Assembly (NCBI GenBank): GCA_017634065.1
Contig: JAGBOC010000002.1
Span: 1-64,000 of the forward strand
Direction of reading: 5' to 3'
From: Lachnospiraceae bacterium
Lineage (GTDB): Bacteria; Bacillota; Clostridia; Lachnospirales; Lachnospiraceae
Length of the DNA: 64,000 nt
Below are positions 59,988 to 64,000 of the stretch, piece after piece; position 1 is the first letter of the stretch, and every line of letters starts with the position of its first letter. A model generated the notes under the pieces. That model was not told the DNA's origin, searched no databases, and worked only from the letters and a program-made list of their open reading frames with translations. A program made the position numbers and the translations under genes.

Positions 59988-61274
59988 ATGAGGATAGGAA
60001 TAATTGGTGGTGGAGCAAGTGGTATGATACTTGCATCAAAACTAACAAATCATGATGTTACATTAATTGAAAGAAACAATAAACTTGGAAAGAAACTACT
60101 ACTTACAGGTAATGGCAAGTGTAATTTTACTAATATGTGTTTTGATGATTTAAATACTATTTTTAATAATGATTTTGCAATAAACCTTTATAAGAAATAT
60201 GACAACCTTTCTTTTATGAACTTTTTTAAAGAAATTGGGATTGTTCCTAAAATAGAAACTCATAAAAATATACAGTATGTCTATCCTAATTCAAATAAGT
60301 CAATAGATGTTTATTATTGTTTACTTGATAAAATTAAATCTAATAATGTAAAAATAGAATATAATTCATATGTTAAAAGTATAAAGATTGGTAGCTGTTT
60401 TAATGTAATTCTTGATGATGGGCGAGTATTAAAATATGATAGAATAGTTTTGGCAACAGGTGGGCAAAGTTATAAACATACTGGTTCAGATGGCACAGGA
60501 TATAGACTTGCTATATCTTTAGGACATAACATTAAAACTACTTCGCCAGGACTTACATCACTCAAATTTGATTTTGCAAATAGAAAAATCAAGTTTAGTG
60601 GTAAATGCAGAATAAATGCAACATTAAATTATATTGATTCAAATAATTGTTTTTCTGAATATGGTGAAATCCAGTTTAGAGATAATATTATATCAGGTAT
60701 CCCTGTTTTAAACTTATCAAGTATCATAAGACGATCTACAAGTGACAACAAAACAAAAATAATCAGATTAGACTTTTCAAAATCATTTATAGAATGTTAC
60801 AATAATTGCTTTTCAATAGCTGATAAAGACATTTATGAAAAATCATCTATAAGTTTAGATACAAAAAGAGAACTTGTAAGTCAATTACTTTTTGATAGGT
60901 GGCAACATACAAAATATAGGCATACTAAAGATTTCTTGTGTGGATTTTTGCCAAATGAAATAAGTGAAGTTTTATTAAATGTTTCAGATTTAAGTAATAA
61001 AAATATATTGGACTTTAAGAATAATGATTTTGAAAGGTTGTCTGAAAATATCATTTCTTTAGAACTTAATTTATCTGATAGCATGGATTTTGATGATGCA
61101 CAAATTACTTTAGGTGGTATAGATATTACTCAAGTTGATAGTAACTCTTTGGAATCAAAGATTGTTAAAGGTTTGTATTTTACAGGAGAGGTTTTAGACA
61201 TTGATGGAATATGTGGAGGGTATAATTTGCAACTGGCATATTCTTCAGCATCTGTAGTAGCTGATAATATATAG
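59988..61274 (+). CDS. YhiN/HI0933-type FAD flavoprotein
   Basis: A 428-residue flavoprotein of the HI0933 family, often labelled aminoacetone oxidase. The dinucleotide-binding motif GGGASG is at the N-terminus, GNGKCNFTN and VLATGGQSYKHTGSDGTGY follow, and the C-terminal block TGEVLDIDGICGGYNLQLAY is intact. The substrate is uncertain. AAGGGG precedes the ATG, which starts one base after the flippase stop. It is followed by the small YnzC-like gene, and the group may form one operon. Confidence 0.88.
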   Translation: MRIGIIGGGASGMILASKLTNHDVTLIERNNKLGKKLLLTGNGKCNFTNMCFDDLNTIFNNDFAINLYKKYDNLSFMNFFKEIGIVPKIETHKNIQYVYPNSNKSIDVYYCLLDKIKSNNVKIEYNSYVKSIKIGSCFNVILDDGRVLKYDRIVLATGGQSYKHTGSDGTGYRLAISLGHNIKTTSPGLTSLKFDFANRKIKFSGKCRINATLNYIDSNNCFSEYGEIQFRDNIISGIPVLNLSSIIRRSTSDNKTKIIRLDFSKSFIECYNNCFSIADKDIYEKSSISLDTKRELVSQLLFDRWQHTKYRHTKDFLCGFLPNEISEVLLNVSDLSNKNILDFKNNDFERLSENIISLELNLSDSMDFDDAQITLGGIDITQVDSNSLESKIVKGLYFTGEVLDIDGICGGYNLQLAYSSASVVADNI

Positions 61275-61282
61275 GAGTTTAT

Positions 61283-61450
61283 ATGGATAATAGTTTAAAA
61301 ACTAAAGTAAATAGATTAAATGAACTTTATAATAAAGTTGAAAGTGGTAATCAATTAACTGCTTCAGAGCAAAGTGAACAAGCATTACTTCGTGATGAAT
61401 TAATTAATTACTTTAAGTTTGCTGTTTCAAAGTTCTCTAAAAACAAATAA
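61283..61450 (+). CDS. Small YnzC/DUF896-like protein
   Basis: A 55-residue protein. It resembles the YnzC family, though with a different end: KVNRLNELYNKVESG is followed by LTASEQSEQALLRDELINYF, the LTxxExxEQxxLRxE pattern of that family. YnzC is a small helical protein of unknown role, co-transcribed with SOS genes in B. subtilis. TAGGAG lies five bases before the ATG. It sits eight bases after the flavoprotein gene and before the nusA promoter. Confidence 0.72.
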   Translation: MDNSLKTKVNRLNELYNKVESGNQLTASEQSEQALLRDELINYFKFAVSKFSKNK

Positions 61451-61534
61451 GTTATATATTTAAAATAATTCATTATTTATTAGTAAAAATGCACTTAAAA
61501 TGTCACCAAAAGTGATAAAAATCGACTATTTTAA

Positions 61535-61563
61535 TTGATTTTTTTAATTAAATATTGTATAAT
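61535..61563 (+). promoter_or_regulatory. Sigma-A promoter of nusA-infB
   Basis: TTGATT at 61535-61540, a 17-base spacer, TATAAT at 61558-61563. The expected transcript starts about 61570, at the base of the hairpin that follows. Confidence 0.8.
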
Positions 61564-61570
61564 AATATTG

Positions 61571-61599
61571 AGGAGCGAGTAATCGCTCCTTAAGTTTTT
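61571..61599 (+). promoter_or_regulatory. Hairpin at the very 5' end of the nusA message
   Basis: AGGAGCGA (61571-61578), loop GTAA, TCGCTCCT (61583-61590), then TAAGTTTTT. It would form the first 20 bases of the transcript. It could protect the 5' end or act as an attenuator; the T-rich tail makes early termination possible. Confidence 0.6.
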
Positions 61600-61635
61600 G
61601 TAAGTATTTTTTGGCACTTAGCCGGAAGGACGAAT

Positions 61636-62856
61636 ATGAACAGAGAATTAAAAGAGGCTTTAGAATTATTAGAAAAAGAGAAAAACATTGACAAATCTTT
61701 AATATTGAAATCTATTAAAGAGTCACTTGAGTATGCATATCGAAATTATTTGGTTAGAAATGCAAATCGTAATGGTGATAAAATTTTAGCGCAAATGATT
61801 CAAAAGGATCAAAACTTTATAAATGTTGTTATCGATGAAGATAGTTATGATTATGAAATATTTCTTGCAAAAGAAGTTATCCCTGATGATTTAGAAATAG
61901 TGAATGAATTAACAGAAATAAAGTTAAGTGATGCAAGAAAATATGATGAGAATGCTCAAGTTGAAGATTGGGTTTATGTTGAAGCGCCAAGAATTGATTT
62001 AGGACATATTGCAATTCAAAACTCTAAAGGACTTATTATTAATAAATTAAGAGAACAAGAAAAAAGTTCTCTTTTCAATGAATATAAGGCAAAAGTTGGA
62101 ACTGTAGTTACAGGAACCGTTAGTAGAAGATTGAAGAATGCATTTAATATAAACCTAGGTAGAACTGATGGCATCTTGCTTGATTCTGACAGAATTAAAG
62201 ATGAAAAGTTGGAGTTTAACAAAAAAATTAAAGTATATATTCAAGATGTTACAGAAACTACAAGAGGACCAAAGATTAAAGTATCACGTTCTGATCCAAA
62301 TCTTGTAAAAAAATTATTTGAACAAGAAGTAACGGAAATTAAAGATGGAATTGTTGTTATAAAATCTATTGCGAGAGAAGCAGGGTCAAGAACAAAAATG
62401 GCTGTTTATTCAAATAATCCAGATGTAGATGCAGTTGGTTCTTGCTTGGGAGTAAATAGTATTAGGGTTAATGCTGTTGTAGATGAGTTAAGTGGTGAAA
62501 AAATTGACATTGTAAATTGGGATGAAGATATAAGTAATTTTATTGGAAATGCATTAAGCCCTGCCAAATCAACAATCATTGTTGCGGATGAAGATGCAAG
62601 AGCAGCATTAGTAGTGGTTCCAGATTTGCAATTATCACTTGCGATTGGTAAAGAAGGACAAAATGCAAGACTTGCAGCAAAATTAACTGAATATAAGATA
62701 GATATAAAATCTGAAACTCAAGCAGTTGCTCAAGGTATTTATGATAAGTTCGGAGTGGAATACGATCATAGTAAATTCAAAGATGTTTTAGAAAACAAAG
62801 AGACAAATTTGGATAGTAACAAAGACAAGAGTGAAACAGATAATTCGGATAAGTAA
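61636..62856 (+). CDS. nusA: Transcription elongation/termination factor NusA
   Basis: A 406-residue NusA. The N-terminal RNA-polymerase-binding domain is followed by S1 (VGTVVTGTVSRRLKNAFNINLGRTDG in broken form) and two KH domains (REAGSRTKMAVYS; SLAIGKEGQNARLAAKLT). The C-terminus ends in a polar Lys/Asp/Asn tail without the acidic repeats of proteobacteria. GGAAGGA precedes the ATG. rimP, normally just before nusA, and the ylxR-ylxQ genes normally between nusA and infB are missing here; infB starts 35 bases after its stop. Confidence 0.97.
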   Translation: MNRELKEALELLEKEKNIDKSLILKSIKESLEYAYRNYLVRNANRNGDKILAQMIQKDQNFINVVIDEDSYDYEIFLAKEVIPDDLEIVNELTEIKLSDARKYDENAQVEDWVYVEAPRIDLGHIAIQNSKGLIINKLREQEKSSLFNEYKAKVGTVVTGTVSRRLKNAFNINLGRTDGILLDSDRIKDEKLEFNKKIKVYIQDVTETTRGPKIKVSRSDPNLVKKLFEQEVTEIKDGIVVIKSIAREAGSRTKMAVYSNNPDVDAVGSCLGVNSIRVNAVVDELSGEKIDIVNWDEDISNFIGNALSPAKSTIIVADEDARAALVVVPDLQLSLAIGKEGQNARLAAKLTEYKIDIKSETQAVAQGIYDKFGVEYDHSKFKDVLENKETNLDSNKDKSETDNSDK

Positions 62857-62891
62857 GAATAAATCATAGGTTGAACATCCTGGAGGATATA

Positions 62892-64000
62892 ATGACAATT
62901 AAAGATAAATTAACTGAATTACGAATTGATTTAAAAGAAAATAAACAATTAGTTGACGATATAAAGAAAGCATTGACTGATGCTGGTGAGAATGCTACAA
63001 AAATCACTAATAAATTAACAAGAGATGGAGAAAAAATAATACAAGCTTTTGTTAATAAAAGTAGTGTCAACATTCCTACTAAAAATGTGTCAAGACCTAC
63101 AACGATTAGGTTTGTTAATGATGAAACAAAAGCAAATAATGAGGAGCAAAAAACTACTTCTGTTGGTGAATCTAAAAAATCAGAAGAAGTATCTTCACCA
63201 GCAAAACCTACTGATAATAAACCAGAAACTCCTAATAAGCCATTTTGGGAGGGGAATTCTAATGTCAATTTAAAAATAAACATTAAAGGTAAAACAAAAG
63301 AAGTAAAAAAATATAATAATTCACCTAATGGCAACCCACTTCCTATCTCAACTATTGAACAACTTAAGAAAAAAAATGAGGTTAATAAAAAACAATCAGT
63401 AGATATATCTGAAACTAAACCAGAAGATCAATCTCGAACAAATGTACAAGGGCAAAATATTAAGATTAGTACTAATCAGAATAATAGACATAGTGGAACT
63501 TCGCAAGTTAATAGGAACCAACAAAATAGGAATCAACAAAATCGAAATCAACAAAATAAAAATCAACAGAATAAGTTTTATAAAGACAAGTCAAATCAAA
63601 AACCTAAACCAAGTACTTTTGATGGAAATAATATCAAGAGCACATTCAATCCAGGTAATGCAAGTATAGCTACTGGAACTAATACGAGATATATTGGAAA
63701 GACAAAAAAAGATAATAAATATAATAAAGATAATGATAAACAAAAACAAAGCAGAAAAGGTGGAAAAGACAAGTTTGATAAGTACAATAAAAACTTATTA
63801 ACATATGATGGTGAAGAAAAAGTAAGAACTAAAACAAAATCTGGAGCTGGTGCATTCCAAAGACCTGAACCAAAACCAGAGAAACCAGAAGATGAAATTA
63901 AATCTATCGTTATACCAGAAATAATTACTATCAAAGCTTTAGCTTCGAAACTTAAAATGCAACCTTCTGTTATAGTAAAGAAATTATTTCTTACAGGCAA
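62892..64000 (+). CDS. infB: Translation initiation factor IF-2, 5' part (runs off the window)
   Basis: The frame is open from ATG 62892 to the window edge, about 369 codons. GGAGG lies five bases before the ATG. The N-terminal region is long, polar and low in complexity: Lys/Glu-rich helices, then an Asn/Gln repeat with four NQQN units (about 63514-63567) and a Lys/Asn-rich stretch. At the end, IVIPEIITIKALASKLKMQPS is the IF-2 N-terminal subdomain that precedes the G domain, which identifies the gene. The GTPase domain lies outside the window. Confidence 0.93.
   Translation, partial: MTIKDKLTELRIDLKENKQLVDDIKKALTDAGENATKITNKLTRDGEKIIQAFVNKSSVNIPTKNVSRPTTIRFVNDETKANNEEQKTTSVGESKKSEEVSSPAKPTDNKPETPNKPFWEGNSNVNLKINIKGKTKEVKKYNNSPNGNPLPISTIEQLKKKNEVNKKQSVDISETKPEDQSRTNVQGQNIKISTNQNNRHSGTSQVNRNQQNRNQQNRNQQNKNQQNKFYKDKSNQKPKPSTFDGNNIKSTFNPGNASIATGTNTRYIGKTKKDNKYNKDNDKQKQSRKGGKDKFDKYNKNLLTYDGEEKVRTKTKSGAGAFQRPEPKPEKPEDEIKSIVIPEIITIKALASKLKMQPSVIVKKLFLTG

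Noticed and set aside
63514..63567. Tandem repeat resembling a CRISPR or satellite
   Set aside because: The units are 12 bases coding for Asn-Gln repeats in frame within infB, with no spacers.
63442..63669. Open frames in other frames within infB (also 63049-63273)
   Set aside because: They overlap the low-complexity N-terminal part of IF-2, which is open from 62892 to the window edge and carries the IF-2 N-terminal motif.

Overview
The window is AT-rich DNA (roughly one third G+C by eye) from a low-GC Gram-positive anaerobe. It is most likely a member of the Clostridia and possibly Lachnospiraceae-like. The reasons are the two [FeFe]-hydrogenase-type proteins, Gram-positive lipoprotein signals, an EcfAAT module, an Asp23-FakA-RecG neighbourhood, a NifU-like/GGGtGRT pair, choline-binding-type wall repeats and a CIRCE operator. 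TAA, TAG and TGA are all used as stops. Of 58 coding regions, 54 are on the + strand, co-directional with the rRNA genes at the left edge. No gene-free stretch longer than 300 bases was found. There is no CRISPR array, transposase, integrase or prophage gene.

Layout. 1-265: the 3' end of a 16S rRNA, tRNA-Ile(GAT) and a complete 5S rRNA, with no 23S between or after them. 404-5812: a redox-sensing island with a [2Fe-2S] thioredoxin-like ferredoxin, a PAS-containing sensory [FeFe]-hydrogenase homologue, a SpoIIE/PP2C phosphatase, an APH/Bud32-like kinase-fold protein and a second, group-B-like [FeFe] hydrogenase. 5975-11724: NAD-dependent epimerase, uvrA, a secreted SGNH hydrolase and a stand-alone CIRCE-controlled dnaJ. 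11802-19071: a 1657-residue alpha-2-macroglobulin lipoprotein paired with penicillin-binding protein 1C. 19075-23468: c-di-AMP receptor (minus), TlpA-like lipoprotein, dicarboxylate-type symporter, BrnQ (minus) and a small membrane protein. 23585-28349: an mgl-type sugar ABC operon ending in an extra solute-binding lipoprotein of another family. 28488-30698: tRNA-Cys, tRNA-Glu, a 32-residue membrane peptide, an AIRS/HypE-like protein and a MATE pump. 30772-39733: Asp23, FakA/YloV, RecG, a secreted unknown (minus), RsmD, CoaD, a coiled-coil protein, an RluA-type pseudouridine synthase and a lipoprotein. 39920-47834: rpsO, NifU-like, GGGtGRT, a wall-binding repeat protein, ecfA1-ecfA2-ecfT and thrS. 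47858-50831: YtxH-like (minus), a rhomboid-like protein, a DUF6273 protein and a tyrosine phosphatase. 51055-64000: infC-rpmI-rplT, pheS-pheT, a second DUF6273 protein, rpsU, phoH, ybeY, a MurJ/SpoVB flippase, a YhiN-type flavoprotein, a YnzC-like protein, nusA and the 5' part of infB.

Regulation visible in the DNA includes several sigma-A promoters with exact 17-base spacers, a CIRCE box, an infC leader with mutually exclusive terminator and antiterminator pairings, an rpsO leader that can mask its own ribosome binding site, and many hairpins. About a quarter of the start codons (14 of 58) lack a recognisable Shine-Dalgarno sequence. In several of these a -10 element lies 6-7 bases before the start codon, which suggests leaderless transcripts. 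The most rewarding items for follow-up are the sensory hydrogenase/phosphatase/kinase island, the 23S-less rRNA group, the leaderless and ATT starts, the G9 tract in the leader of a surface protein, the TGS-deleted ThrS and the compact nusA-infB locus.
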